A stretch of 63,874 nt of DNA, taken from the NCBI GenBank assembly GCA_028280785.1, contig JANQLF010000064.1, forward strand, positions 1 to 63,874. The letters run 5' to 3'. Of the stretch, positions 46,801-54,231 are shown in pieces (positions within the stretch are counted from its first letter, which is position 1; each line of letters begins with the position of its first letter). The stretch is from Planctomycetota bacterium (GTDB lineage Bacteria > Planctomycetota > UBA11346). Made by a program: the position numbers and the translations under genes. A model generated the notes under the pieces. It had not been told where the DNA came from. It made no database searches and was given only the letters and a program-made list of their open reading frames with translations.

Positions 46801-48709
46801 TTTAGTGATGAAGGAAGAAGTGGACCTGCAACGTTGGCAGAAAAAAGTCGCTGATTCAAAGGCAGCTATTGCAAAACATAGTGCTTGGTTTGCTGATCGT
46901 GTCGAAAAAACGAAAGGTACGCTCAATCTTAAATTGCAAATCAAAGCAAGAGAACGTTTTGATATTTTGAGTCCGTTATTGCCTGATGATGATGTAAACG
47001 CAGAAAAATGGGGCGATCAGCTATCGGAGAGCGAGCGTTTAACGGCTAGTATGCGCGAGCGATTAGCATCAGTTCTTGATAATGACAAGATGACCAAGCA
47101 AGAGGTTGAACGAGCTCGAAAGACTATCGATGATTTAGATGAAATCGGCGGTCTCGTGGAATCGCGCGATACCTATGAAGCTGTTTTGCGTGAAAAAGAG
47201 AATTATCACGCAGACTTACGTGATAAACTGCAGGCATACAACCGTGTAGCACCAATTACTACTGATTTACAAGAGGCCTTACGAGAATTTACTCGATTAA
47301 TTGGTAGTGATGATGAAGAGGGTAAAAAATGGCGTGCGAAAAATGCTGAGTATCAACGATTACATTCTAGCTTAGTTATCCTCGATCAAAAATTTGTGGT
47401 TAGTGAACAGGTTGAAAAAGACCTTCATTCCTTAGCGGCATTAATTAGTTATACAGATAAAGATGTTATTCGCTGGAAAGATAAAATTGAAAAAGTTCGT
47501 GATTTAGAGAAGGCCTTAGATCCGTTAGAGCGCGCGGAGTCTTTGCCAGCAGAAGCCCAAGGATTATTGGATAGCTTAGCAGAATTAACCGGTAGCCGCG
47601 ATAAGCGTTTCCAAAAGTGGCAGGCAAAAGTTACGCGAGTAGGTGAATTGAAAGAAGCCCTCGCTGTATTAAATATTGCTTATGTGTTGCCAGAAGACAG
47701 CGAAGAGCAGATGAATGAATTACTCACATTGGTTGGTGAGAAAGATGATGATATGGTTTACTGGTTGCCAATTGTGAAGCGCTTAATTGGACCACCAAAG
47801 CCTGCGTGGGCTAATGATTTTGGCAGGGATAAATTTGGATTATACGCTGATGTTGTCATTGATGAAATTTCTTATCGATTCCGTTATGTACCAGCCGGTT
47901 CCTTTAATATAGGTTCTCCGGAGGATCAAGATGGCCGCGATTATGATGAAGGTCAGGTTCCAATTACATTAACCAAGGGCTTTTGGATAGCAGAGCAAGA
48001 GTGCATACAAACCTTATATGCAGCGCTAACCTATGATAATCCTTATCCAAGTAAGTTTGTAGGTGGTGAGCGACCTGTGGAGCGCGTGTCATGGCATGAT
48101 GCCCAGGCATTTATCGCACAATTCAACCAGCGACTAAAATTACCACCTAATACGGCGCGATTACCCTACGAAGCGGAGTGGGAGTATGCCTGTCGTGTAG
48201 GCAATGAAGTAGCTCGTTTTATTGATGATGAAGGTAATGATACGGAAGTGGATATGGTCGCTTGGTACTTCACCAATGCGAATGAAAAAACGCAGTCGGT
48301 AAAAGGTCGTGTAGCTAATGCACTTGGCCTCTATGATATGCACGGCAATGTTTGGGAATGGTGCCATGATAATTATGGTGGTTATCCTCCAGCTGGTGCC
48401 GTTGACCCGACTGGCGGCGCTCAAGATGAATACGTTATTCGTGGCGGTAGTTTTTATGACTTCGAAGAAACATGCCGAGCAGCGAATCGTTTAGGTATTG
48501 ATGGCGATATGCGTACCATGTTTGTTGGCTTTAGAATAGCGATCAGCATTGATATGAATGAGAGCAAGCCTGAGGAAAATGCAGAGCCCGTTGATCCAAT
48601 TGCTGATGAGCCAATAGAAGAGACTCCAGAGCCGGATGAGCAGCAACTTGAAGAAGATATGCCTGCGGTTAAGGAAGAAGATTTAGAATTGTCACAAACA
48701 GACGATTAA
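43895..48709 (+). CDS. Transmembrane Ser/Thr kinase with Trp-repeat ectodomain and FGE-like cap
   Basis: A 1604-residue receptor-type kinase. Residues 1-90 are a small alpha/beta domain of unknown type. Residues 120-370 are an acidic linker with five W-D-G-A-E-x-T-M-like repeats (246-331) and Ser/Thr/Gly. The kinase (391-655) has GEGGMGTVY, K420, HRDIKPPN (D518), DFG at 537-539 and GTPAYCSPEQ. A single membrane helix lies at 684-704. Residues 710-1300 carry about 11 helical repeats with a conserved D-V-x-R-W-x-x-K, followed by an FGE-like domain (about 1325-1553; VPAGSFNIGSPEDQ, LPYEAEWEYACR, LGLYDMHGNVWEWC, IRGGSFYD) and an acidic tail. Position in the operon suggests the ectodomain senses the giant protein or lipoprotein and signals inward. 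Membrane topology is inferred. Confidence 0.88.
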   Translation: MSDHEQMRPVYLDTGDGIVTVNSRWSESLGSYQFILTGSKEALEFLYPDNDFRPDEQGNYSITLQEEDYVFEDMKAARRWLRDLMMGWRDSGAEPCLPPEDSAEEDEQVVVAPTPVSNQTLPDDTMSTAVFGSIADVRQEVHNRAMEEREDADFSMTQIAQDQSQPEQVDEDAETVAETNRSEAQTEAISAAEFNQQQDTIVDENAETVPEGEETVDIEPDSQRFAQEMSGADVVADIDPAEEDGDWAGSEVTMIPTAKDAEPAEAEASDGSWDGAEQTMIGGAAPADGEWDGAEKTMLGGSDPMNWDGSEGTVVGQASGEWDGAEATMVGAPAGAVPRNDSDRERSGSSTTGSRTGTGTGTKTNTNPSFNDGWHLKGDPGPCTGQIWGDYEVGGKLGEGGMGTVYRGRQFSLRRRVAIKVLPPHLSNDPQMRERFELEAQSASILNSPHVVQVFAAGTEQGNAYYVMEYVEGTDLHEVVKEHLGKNEQLDPHVAADYVIQAGRGLIEAQKHDFVHRDIKPPNLMLTRKGAVKIADFGIVKVMGESSLTMTGTAIGTPAYCSPEQGSGTGCDGRSDIYSMGVVFYELLTLQKPFDGNTGNALIYQHTYTEPPMLTDINPDCPESYQTVVLKCMQKNPDDRYQTAQELVDDLERVRLGTAPLAQVFGTGADAMMKAQGLSRAKKWPIFVGLAAAVLVLGIGYYFFQQYQEDRNRIQYLKEQLSYLNDVKSPEDGAEEYILELANLAGWDDPDVSRWDTKVKSLTILTESLSRLDEPGDPSAKVLDETRMDYESYVGYFGDGGFAADRWQRKLKEADEKIASTRVKVGEELRIDDKELNVGIWDRVLADLAVLSHMAGAEDGDVERWQGRYEDFKGRVAELRENLKVLDAEELKLSEADQGIHTTSLAELSSKVDQLDVDVIRWRGVLASQGQGLQNMRDRLSVLDSNRATPYASQMMMAELEPILTGYEPLVMKEEVDLQRWQKKVADSKAAIAKHSAWFADRVEKTKGTLNLKLQIKARERFDILSPLLPDDDVNAEKWGDQLSESERLTASMRERLASVLDNDKMTKQEVERARKTIDDLDEIGGLVESRDTYEAVLREKENYHADLRDKLQAYNRVAPITTDLQEALREFTRLIGSDDEEGKKWRAKNAEYQRLHSSLVILDQKFVVSEQVEKDLHSLAALISYTDKDVIRWKDKIEKVRDLEKALDPLERAESLPAEAQGLLDSLAELTGSRDKRFQKWQAKVTRVGELKEALAVLNIAYVLPEDSEEQMNELLTLVGEKDDDMVYWLPIVKRLIGPPKPAWANDFGRDKFGLYADVVIDEISYRFRYVPAGSFNIGSPEDQDGRDYDEGQVPITLTKGFWIAEQECIQTLYAALTYDNPYPSKFVGGERPVERVSWHDAQAFIAQFNQRLKLPPNTARLPYEAEWEYACRVGNEVARFIDDEGNDTEVDMVAWYFTNANEKTQSVKGRVANALGLYDMHGNVWEWCHDNYGGYPPAGAVDPTGGAQDEYVIRGGSFYDFEETCRAANRLGIDGDMRTMFVGFRIAISIDMNESKPEENAEPVDPIADEPIEETPEPDEQQLEEDMPAVKEEDLELSQTDD
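44630..44887 (+). repeat. Tandem W-D-G-A-E-x-T-M repeats
   Basis: Encodes five repeats of about 15-25 residues with the core W-(D/A)-G-(A/S)-E-x-T-(M/V)-(I/L/V)-G in the cytoplasmic linker of the membrane kinase. The threonine and acidic surroundings are constant. Threonines fall at about residues 253, 279, 297, 313 and 328. Confidence 0.75.
46110..47790 (+). repeat. Trp-containing helical repeats of kinase ectodomain
   Basis: Encodes about 11 degenerate repeats of roughly 45-70 residues. Each has a motif like D-V-x-R-W-x-x-K (for example VSRWDTK, VERWQGR, VIRWRGV, LQRWQKK, VIRWKDK, FQKWQAK) followed by a leucine-rich helix ending L-x-x-L-D. One copy lacks the Trp. The pattern suggests a rod of helical bundles. 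Confidence 0.65.
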
Positions 48710-48749
48710 TTTGTGAACTAGCATTCAAGAGTTATTAACCAAAAGCCAT

Positions 48750-50282
48750 TTACCAAACTTGGCGATCGAGCAGACGATAACCGATTGCCTCAGAAATATC
48801 TTCCAAATTAACATGTTCTCGATTTGCTAAATCAGCAATGGTTCTGCTAATTTTCAATATGCGATCATGAGCACGCGCGCTGAGCCCTAATTCTTCAATG
48901 GCTTGATGTAATAATTGCAGGGCATCGTCATCAGCTTGAATAGAACTGCGTAATTTTTTGCCTTCTAAACGTGCATTATTGCATTGCTGTCTAAGCAGCA
49001 TCCGTTCACGTGCGTTTTCGACAGATTCGCGCATTTCTTTACTTGGTGTTTGTGGTGCTTTGCTTTGTAATTGATCTGGTTTTTGTGCCGGTACTTCAAT
49101 GTGGATATCGATACGATCGACTAGCGGTCCAGAAATTTTACTACGATAACGATGAATGGCATCAGCCGAACAGGAGCAAGCTCGTGTTGGATGCGTTAAG
49201 TAACCACATGGACATGGATTCATTGCGGCGACGAGCATACAGCGACTAGGGAATTGTAGTTGCCCTGCTGCACGACTAATAGTGACATGACCATCTTCGA
49301 GTGGTTGACGTAAAGTTTCTAGGACACTGCGACTAAATTCAGGCAGTTCATCTAAAAATAAAATACCATTATGCGCCAAGGTGACTTCACCGGGTCTGGG
49401 ATGGGAGCCGCCACCAATTAATCCGGCATTGGAAATATTGTGATGTGGCGAACGAAATGGTCGCTCTTCAACAACGCCATTGGTACTCGGTAATAAACCA
49501 GCGATTGAATGTATTTTTGTTACATCAAGAGCTTCGTTTTTAGTAAAGCTCGGTAAAATACTTGGAAGACGACGGGCGAGCATGGTTTTACCGCTACCTG
49601 GAGGTCCAATCATTAAAATATTATGTCCACCAGCGGCGGCTATGCACATGGCGCGCTTTGCTAATTCTTGTCCCATCACATCGCCCATATCGTTATTGTA
49701 GGCTGGGACGTAATTTTCTGTACTCACTTTTGAAAATGTTCTGGTGTCGATAAAATTATTTTTAATTGCCGTGCACAGTTCTTCTAAGTTTTCTGGACTA
49801 TAGACCGTTAATTCGTCAATCTCTGCAGCTTCCTGTGCATTTTGCGGAGCGACGACCATTCGTTTCAATCCTTGATCGCGTGCGGCGAGTGCTGCAGCAA
49901 GAACTCCACGTACTGGTCTTAATTCACCATTTAAAGATAACTCTGCTAAAAAGAGCGTGTCATTTGGAATGCTTTCAATTTCATTTTCCTCCATGCTTGC
50001 GGCTAAACCGATAGCAATGGCGAGGTCAAAAGCAGGGCCCTCTTTTTTACGATCAGCAGGAGCTAAATTGACGACAAGGTGGTCATGGGGTCGGTGATCA
50101 AGTTTACTGGCGAATAGTGCTGGAGTAATGCGATCGACGCTCTCTTTTACAGCAGCATCGGGTAGTCCAACAATAGTAGTTCTGCCGATACCAGTTTTTG
50201 GCTCTTGTCGGCTTATTTCTACATCAACGACATAGCCATTGATTCCTTCAACTCCTGCGGCATTCAAGCGTAAGATACTCAT
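48750..50282 (-). CDS. comM: Mg-chelatase-like AAA+ ATPase ComM
   Basis: A 510-residue YifB/ComM-family protein. In other bacteria ComM is a hexameric helicase that promotes branch migration during natural transformation. The N-terminal Lon-protease-like domain (residues 1-160) starts MSILRLNAAGVEGING. The AAA+ core has Walker A GPPGSGKTMLARRLP near residue 225, ILFLDELPEF (Walker B) near 310 and CPCGYLTHPTRACSCSADAIHRYRSKISGPLVDRID near 370, which is family-typical. The C-terminal domain is complete. AAAGGA precedes the ATG at 50282. It is convergent with the kinase gene and unrelated to it. Its presence hints at, but does not prove, DNA uptake. Confidence 0.94.
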   Translation of the reverse strand: MSILRLNAAGVEGINGYVVDVEISRQEPKTGIGRTTIVGLPDAAVKESVDRITPALFASKLDHRPHDHLVVNLAPADRKKEGPAFDLAIAIGLAASMEENEIESIPNDTLFLAELSLNGELRPVRGVLAAALAARDQGLKRMVVAPQNAQEAAEIDELTVYSPENLEELCTAIKNNFIDTRTFSKVSTENYVPAYNNDMGDVMGQELAKRAMCIAAAGGHNILMIGPPGSGKTMLARRLPSILPSFTKNEALDVTKIHSIAGLLPSTNGVVEERPFRSPHHNISNAGLIGGGSHPRPGEVTLAHNGILFLDELPEFSRSVLETLRQPLEDGHVTISRAAGQLQFPSRCMLVAAMNPCPCGYLTHPTRACSCSADAIHRYRSKISGPLVDRIDIHIEVPAQKPDQLQSKAPQTPSKEMRESVENARERMLLRQQCNNARLEGKKLRSSIQADDDALQLLHQAIEELGLSARAHDRILKISRTIADLANREHVNLEDISEAIGYRLLDRQVW

Positions 50283-50405
50283 AGTCGTCCTTTTGGTACA
50301 AAATGTATATCCAAATCACTCTATTCAAGAGTGCTCGTGTACCTAAGTACTTAACTAATATAGAGATAGTGCGTAAGTTCTTGACCTGAGGGAATTGGTT
50401 TTAGC

Positions 50406-50489
50406 ATGTTCATCCTCATGTTTATTAACAATGTTGTTTTAGGTGGTCTTCTACGACTTACAGCGGGACTCCCGCTGTACGCGGTCTAA
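50406..50489 (+). CDS. Probable leucine leader peptide of leuA
   Basis: A 27-codon ORF upstream of leuA begins MFILMFINNVVLGG and continues LLRLTAGLPL before two more coded residues and valine. It has 7 leucines, three of them in LLRL, plus valine and isoleucine. GAGGGA (50388-50393) lies 12 nt upstream. The ORF runs into a strong inverted repeat and stops inside its loop (TAA at 50487). Leader peptides of this sort let ribosome stalling on leucine codons control leuA by attenuation. That mechanism is inferred from layout. Confidence 0.55.
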   Translation: MFILMFINNVVLGGLLRLTAGLPLYAV

Positions 50490-50501
50490 CGGGAGTCCCG
50501 C
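50459..50501 (+). promoter_or_regulatory. Alternative hairpins of the leuA leader
   Basis: Two mutually exclusive stems are visible. One pairs 50459-50467 with 50471-50479 (9 bp, ACT loop). The other pairs GCGGGACTCCCG (50463-50474) with CGGGAGTCCCGC (50490-50501), 12 perfect base pairs, with the leader stop codon in the loop. No T run follows, so termination may be weak or Rho-dependent, or the switch may act on translation. Confidence 0.6.
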
Positions 50502-50562
50502 GTCGTCTTTGAGTTTGCTGACGATTGACCAATAACCTTACAACATTGAAAGAGAATCAAAA

Positions 50563-52140
50563 ATGACATCCCAAAACGATCCCAATCGGGTCATAATCTT
50601 TGACACGACTTTGCGCGATGGTGAACAAAGCCCAGGCGCGAGTATGAATTTGGATGAAAAACTCGAAATCGCACGCCTGTTGGAAAAATTAGGCGTAGAC
50701 GTTATCGAAGCCGGCTTCCCTATAGCCAGTAATGGTGACTTTGAAGCTGTTCGCGCTATTGCCGAACAAAGTACAAGCGCTCGGATTGCTGGTCTTGCTC
50801 GTAGCCTAGAAAAGGACATCGACCGTGCCGCAGACGCAGTTGAAGCAGCAGGTGAGCGCGCACGCATTCACGTTTTCCTTGCCACTAGTGCTATTCATCG
50901 TGAGTTTAAATTAAACAAAGCTAAAGATGAAATTATCAAACAAGCACAAGATGCAGTCCGCTATGCAAAACAGCGTGTTGCGGATATTGAATTTTCACCT
51001 GAAGATGCATCGCGTACGGAGCCGGAATTTTTGGCTGAGGTAGTGCAGGCAGTTATCGAAGCGGGTGCATCAACAGTTAATATCCCAGATACGGTGGGTT
51101 ACGGTTATCCAAATGACTACGCGGAGTTAATTGAGCATTTAATTTCGAATGTTTCTAATATTAACGATGCGATTATCAGTGTGCATTGTCATAATGATTT
51201 GGGCTTAGCTGTTGCTAATTCATTATCAGCCGTTCGTTCAGGTGCACGACAAATCGAATGTACCATCAACGGTATTGGTGAGCGTGCCGGTAACTGCTCA
51301 CTTGAAGAAGTGGTTATGGCGATGCGCGTGCGCAAAGACATGTTCGGCGATTTGCATACCAACATAAATAGTGAGCATCTGTATAGCGCTAGTCGCTTAG
51401 TACAGACGATCACTGGCTTGCCATTGCAACGTAACAAAGCCATTGTTGGTGATAATGCTTTTGCGCATGAATCAGGTATTCATCAGCATGGCGTTTTGAA
51501 AAATCCAGAATGCTATGAAATCATGACGCCACAAAGTGTCGGTGTGCCAGCAACCAATATGGTGCTTGGAAAACACTCTGGCCGCGCGGCGTTAAATGAT
51601 CGTTTGAAAGATCTTGGTTTTGAATTAAGTGATGAAGATTTAATTAAAGTCTTTGAAGCGTTTAAGGATTTAGCTGATCGTAAAAAAGATATCTATGACG
51701 GTGATTTAATTGCCTTAGTTGAACAGGCTGTTCGCGGACGTGAAGTCACAGTTTGGAATTTAGAATATCTTCAAACAACCAGCGGTACCTATGATACTGC
51801 TACGGCAACTGTGAAAATCAGCAAGGGTGATGATAAACATACTGACGCTGCTACTGGTGATGGTCCGGTCAATGCTGTCATTAATGCCATGGACCGAATT
51901 TGCGGTACCAGTGGTAATTTGCAGGATTATCGACTTAGATCTGTATCGCAGGGTCGTGATGCATTAGGCGAAGTATCAATGCAGGTTGAATTTGATGGTA
52001 TGGTTGTTGGTGGTAAAGGTTTGAGCACTGACATTGTCGAAGCGTCAGCTAAGGCTTACCTTGATGCCATAAATCGCATTGTGCTTCAACAAGAGCGTGA
52101 GGCATTCCATAAACAGGAGGAAGCAGCTGTTTCCCCATAA
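50563..52140 (+). CDS. leuA: 2-isopropylmalate synthase
   Basis: The first committed enzyme of leucine synthesis, joining acetyl-CoA and 2-oxoisovalerate. The product has 525 residues. The TIM-barrel domain begins IIFDTTLRDGEQSPGASM and includes VHCHNDLGLAVANS (metal-binding HxH near residue 208) and NGIGERAGN near 240. GIHQHGVLKNPECYE near residue 308 and LGKHSGRAAL lie in the linker. A full C-terminal LeuA regulatory domain (about 395-510) suggests leucine feedback inhibition. GAAAGAGAA precedes the ATG. An upstream leader peptide with alternative hairpins points to attenuation. A terminator follows and separates it from ribH. Confidence 0.95.
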   Translation: MTSQNDPNRVIIFDTTLRDGEQSPGASMNLDEKLEIARLLEKLGVDVIEAGFPIASNGDFEAVRAIAEQSTSARIAGLARSLEKDIDRAADAVEAAGERARIHVFLATSAIHREFKLNKAKDEIIKQAQDAVRYAKQRVADIEFSPEDASRTEPEFLAEVVQAVIEAGASTVNIPDTVGYGYPNDYAELIEHLISNVSNINDAIISVHCHNDLGLAVANSLSAVRSGARQIECTINGIGERAGNCSLEEVVMAMRVRKDMFGDLHTNINSEHLYSASRLVQTITGLPLQRNKAIVGDNAFAHESGIHQHGVLKNPECYEIMTPQSVGVPATNMVLGKHSGRAALNDRLKDLGFELSDEDLIKVFEAFKDLADRKKDIYDGDLIALVEQAVRGREVTVWNLEYLQTTSGTYDTATATVKISKGDDKHTDAATGDGPVNAVINAMDRICGTSGNLQDYRLRSVSQGRDALGEVSMQVEFDGMVVGGKGLSTDIVEASAKAYLDAINRIVLQQEREAFHKQEEAAVSP

Positions 52141-52145
52141 CTTTT

Positions 52146-52176
52146 AATCCCTGATGAATAAACATCAGGGATTTTT
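52146..52176 (+). terminator. Terminator after leuA
   Basis: An 11-bp stem, AATCCCTGATG (52146-52156) with CATCAGGGATT (52163-52173), is followed by a T run. It ends the leuA transcript 22 bp before ribH. Confidence 0.88.
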
Positions 52177-52197
52177 GGGTACACACTGAGGTTAATT

Positions 52198-52662
52198 ATG
52201 GCTGAAGAATTACGCGGATCATTACAAGGCGCTGGATTAAAAATCGGCATAGCAGCAGCACGATTTAACGATGCTATCGTTGATCGATTAATTGCTGGTG
52301 CCAATGATGGTCTCACGCGTCACGGTGTTGAATTAAATAATATTACAGTTGCTCGTTGTCCAGGTTCTTGGGAATTACCATTGTTGTGTAAGCGCATGGC
52401 GCTTAGTGGAAAATACGATGCTTTAATCGCACTTGGCTGCGTGATTAAAGGTGGTACTGCTCATTTTGATTATGTGGCTGGTCAGTCTTGTGCAGGTATT
52501 AGTCAGGTATCGGTAGATACTGATGTACCTGTAATTTTTGGTGTGCTGACAACTGATACGGTTGAGCAGGCTATGGATCGCGCAGGCATTAAGATGGGTA
52601 ACAAAGGTTACGACGCCGCTGAAGCGGCGATCGAAATGGTTGATGTATTGAGGCAATTGTGA
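52198..52662 (+). CDS. ribH: 6,7-dimethyl-8-ribityllumazine synthase
   Basis: The penultimate enzyme of riboflavin synthesis, joining dihydroxybutanone phosphate to the ribitylamino-pyrimidine. The product is 154 residues, the usual length, with AARFND near residue 20, PGSWELP near 55, GCVIKGGTAHFDYV near 80 (catalytic His in the TAHFD stretch) and FGVLTTDTVEQAMDR near 115. The start ATG at 52198 follows a GAGG (52189-52192). It overlaps nusB by 4 bp (GTGA). No FMN riboswitch is visible upstream, only the leuA terminator. It groups with nusB and ribD as a compact operon. Confidence 0.95.
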   Translation: MAEELRGSLQGAGLKIGIAAARFNDAIVDRLIAGANDGLTRHGVELNNITVARCPGSWELPLLCKRMALSGKYDALIALGCVIKGGTAHFDYVAGQSCAGISQVSVDTDVPVIFGVLTTDTVEQAMDRAGIKMGNKGYDAAEAAIEMVDVLRQL

Positions 52663-53135
52663 GCACCGACACCGTGTCTAAGCAAAAAAAATCAGCAACA
52701 GACCGTAGTGAATGCATTCTCGGTCGTCAATTAGCTTTGCAGATGCTCTACGCATTCGAGCAAAAGCAGTATGACGATGACCAAGAATTGTTTTTAGAAG
52801 AAGACCCAGATACATTTAGCAAAGAAGCTCAGGCAAAAGCCAAGGCTCTATTTGATGGTTTTTGTGTCGAAAAAACTGCTATTGATGCCTGTGTGGATAA
52901 ACGCCTGCAAAACTGGACCTTGCATCGACTTGCTGTTATGGATCGGGCTGTTTTGCGTCTTGGTTGTTATGAATTAATTTATTGTGCTGATGTGCCACCA
53001 AGTGTAATTATAAATGAGTATATTGAACTGGCTAAATGTTTTGGCAGTGAAGAGCGCACAGCTAAATTGGTCAATGGTGTGCTTGATAAAATAGCACGCG
53101 AGCATCGACCAGATGAAGTCAAACCCAAAAAGTGA
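52659..53135 (+). CDS. nusB: Transcription antitermination factor NusB
   Basis: NusB with S10 (NusE) binds boxA RNA and supports antitermination of rRNA operons. The product is 158 residues, all helical; diagnostic stretches are GRQLALQMLYAFEQ near residue 22, RLAVMDRAVLRLGCYELIY near 92 and VIINEYIELAKCFG, SEERTAKLVNGVLDKIA. The GTG start at 52659 overlaps the ribH stop, so translation is coupled. A 20-residue polar N-terminal extension precedes the core. Its last 23 bp overlap ribD. The ribH-nusB pairing is common in bacteria. Confidence 0.95.
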   Translation: MSTDTVSKQKKSATDRSECILGRQLALQMLYAFEQKQYDDDQELFLEEDPDTFSKEAQAKAKALFDGFCVEKTAIDACVDKRLQNWTLHRLAVMDRAVLRLGCYELIYCADVPPSVIINEYIELAKCFGSEERTAKLVNGVLDKIAREHRPDEVKPKK

Positions 53136-54201
53136 TGTAATATGGATGCAGCGAGCGCTGCGATTGGCTGCTGGCGGATTAGGGAAAAGCAGTCCTAATC
53201 CATCTGTGGGCGCTTGTATTGTAAAAAATAATAAAGTATTGGGTGAGGGTGTGCATGTTGAGTCAGGCAAGGCGCACGGTGAAATTTTAGCCCTGGCAAA
53301 TGCCAAAGAAAAAGGCAACGATGTTCAGGGTGCAACAATGTACATAACGTTGTCACCATGTACGAAACACGGTAAAACACCGCCCTGTGCTAATGCATTG
53401 ATTGAAGCAGGCATCGGGCGCATTGTCGTTGCTTTACCTGATCAGTTTCAAGATGATCCACGTCAACAATTTGCTGATCAAAATATTACTTATGAAGATG
53501 GATGTTTGGAACATATCGCAGCTCACATACATGGTGGATTTGTTAAACGCATGCGAGACGAACTGCCACGAATTACTGGCAAATGGGCTATGACCTTAGA
53601 TGGGTACATCGCTTGTGAAAATGGTCGTGCACAATGGATTTCGAATGATTTAGCTTTGGGACTTAGTCGTCGCCGTCGACGTGTCTTTGATGCGATCATT
53701 GTTGGCAGTGGTACCTTTAAGGCAGATAATCCTTCTTTGTTAGCACAGGCCGATAGAAGTCCTAAGCGTGTAATTGTTGCAAGGAACACGATTCCGGATT
53801 TTAAAAATGCCGCTCTCTTAAAAAATTCAGACATAGAAATTATCTGTTATCACGATGATGCAGATCTGCAGCGTCAACAAGCTGCAGAACAATTAAATAT
53901 TAAATTGATTAAGTATGATAGCACTCTTGGATTAAAATCTGTATTTGAGTCGCTTGCCACTGATGAACAATGTAATGACGTTTTGGTTGAGGGCGGTGCG
54001 CAAATACATGAGGCGTGTTTAAAAGAGCGTCTCTATGATCGGATCGAAATTTATATGGGTGCAAAAAGTCTAGGCGGCGGATTAGCGGTTGCTGGCTTGA
54101 ATGGTGTTCAATCCATTGATCAGGGTGGGCAGTGGAAATTGGAGCAAGAACCCTTGGTATTGGGTGATTGCATATGCCTGCGCTATCAGTCGATCGCTTG
54201 A
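53113..54201 (+). CDS. ribD: Bifunctional riboflavin deaminase/reductase RibD
   Basis: RibD deaminates the GTP-cyclohydrolase-II product and then reduces its ribosyl chain. The product is 362 residues. The N-terminal deaminase (about 8-145) has PNPSVGACIV, the zinc motif H-G-E in GKAHGEILAL and PCTKHGKTPPC; the first motif is usually H-A-E, and Gly replaces Ala here. The C-terminal reductase (150-360) has KWAMTLDGYIA, RRRRRVFDAIIVGSGTFKADNPSLLA and DVLVEGGAQIHEACLKERL. It overlaps nusB by 23 bp. ribE and ribA/B are not in this window. Confidence 0.94.
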   Translation: MKSNPKSDVIWMQRALRLAAGGLGKSSPNPSVGACIVKNNKVLGEGVHVESGKAHGEILALANAKEKGNDVQGATMYITLSPCTKHGKTPPCANALIEAGIGRIVVALPDQFQDDPRQQFADQNITYEDGCLEHIAAHIHGGFVKRMRDELPRITGKWAMTLDGYIACENGRAQWISNDLALGLSRRRRRVFDAIIVGSGTFKADNPSLLAQADRSPKRVIVARNTIPDFKNAALLKNSDIEIICYHDDADLQRQQAAEQLNIKLIKYDSTLGLKSVFESLATDEQCNDVLVEGGAQIHEACLKERLYDRIEIYMGAKSLGGGLAVAGLNGVQSIDQGGQWKLEQEPLVLGDCICLRYQSIA

Positions 54202-54231
54202 GCACACTTGGTTTGATCCTATATATAATGT

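Noticed and set aside
52141..52197. FMN riboswitch before ribH
   Set aside because: Only the leuA terminator and a short gap are present; there is no room for the aptamer.
54224..54229. TATAAT just before the phosphatase gene as a promoter
   Set aside because: The start site would fall inside the coding region and no suitable -35 is at the right distance.
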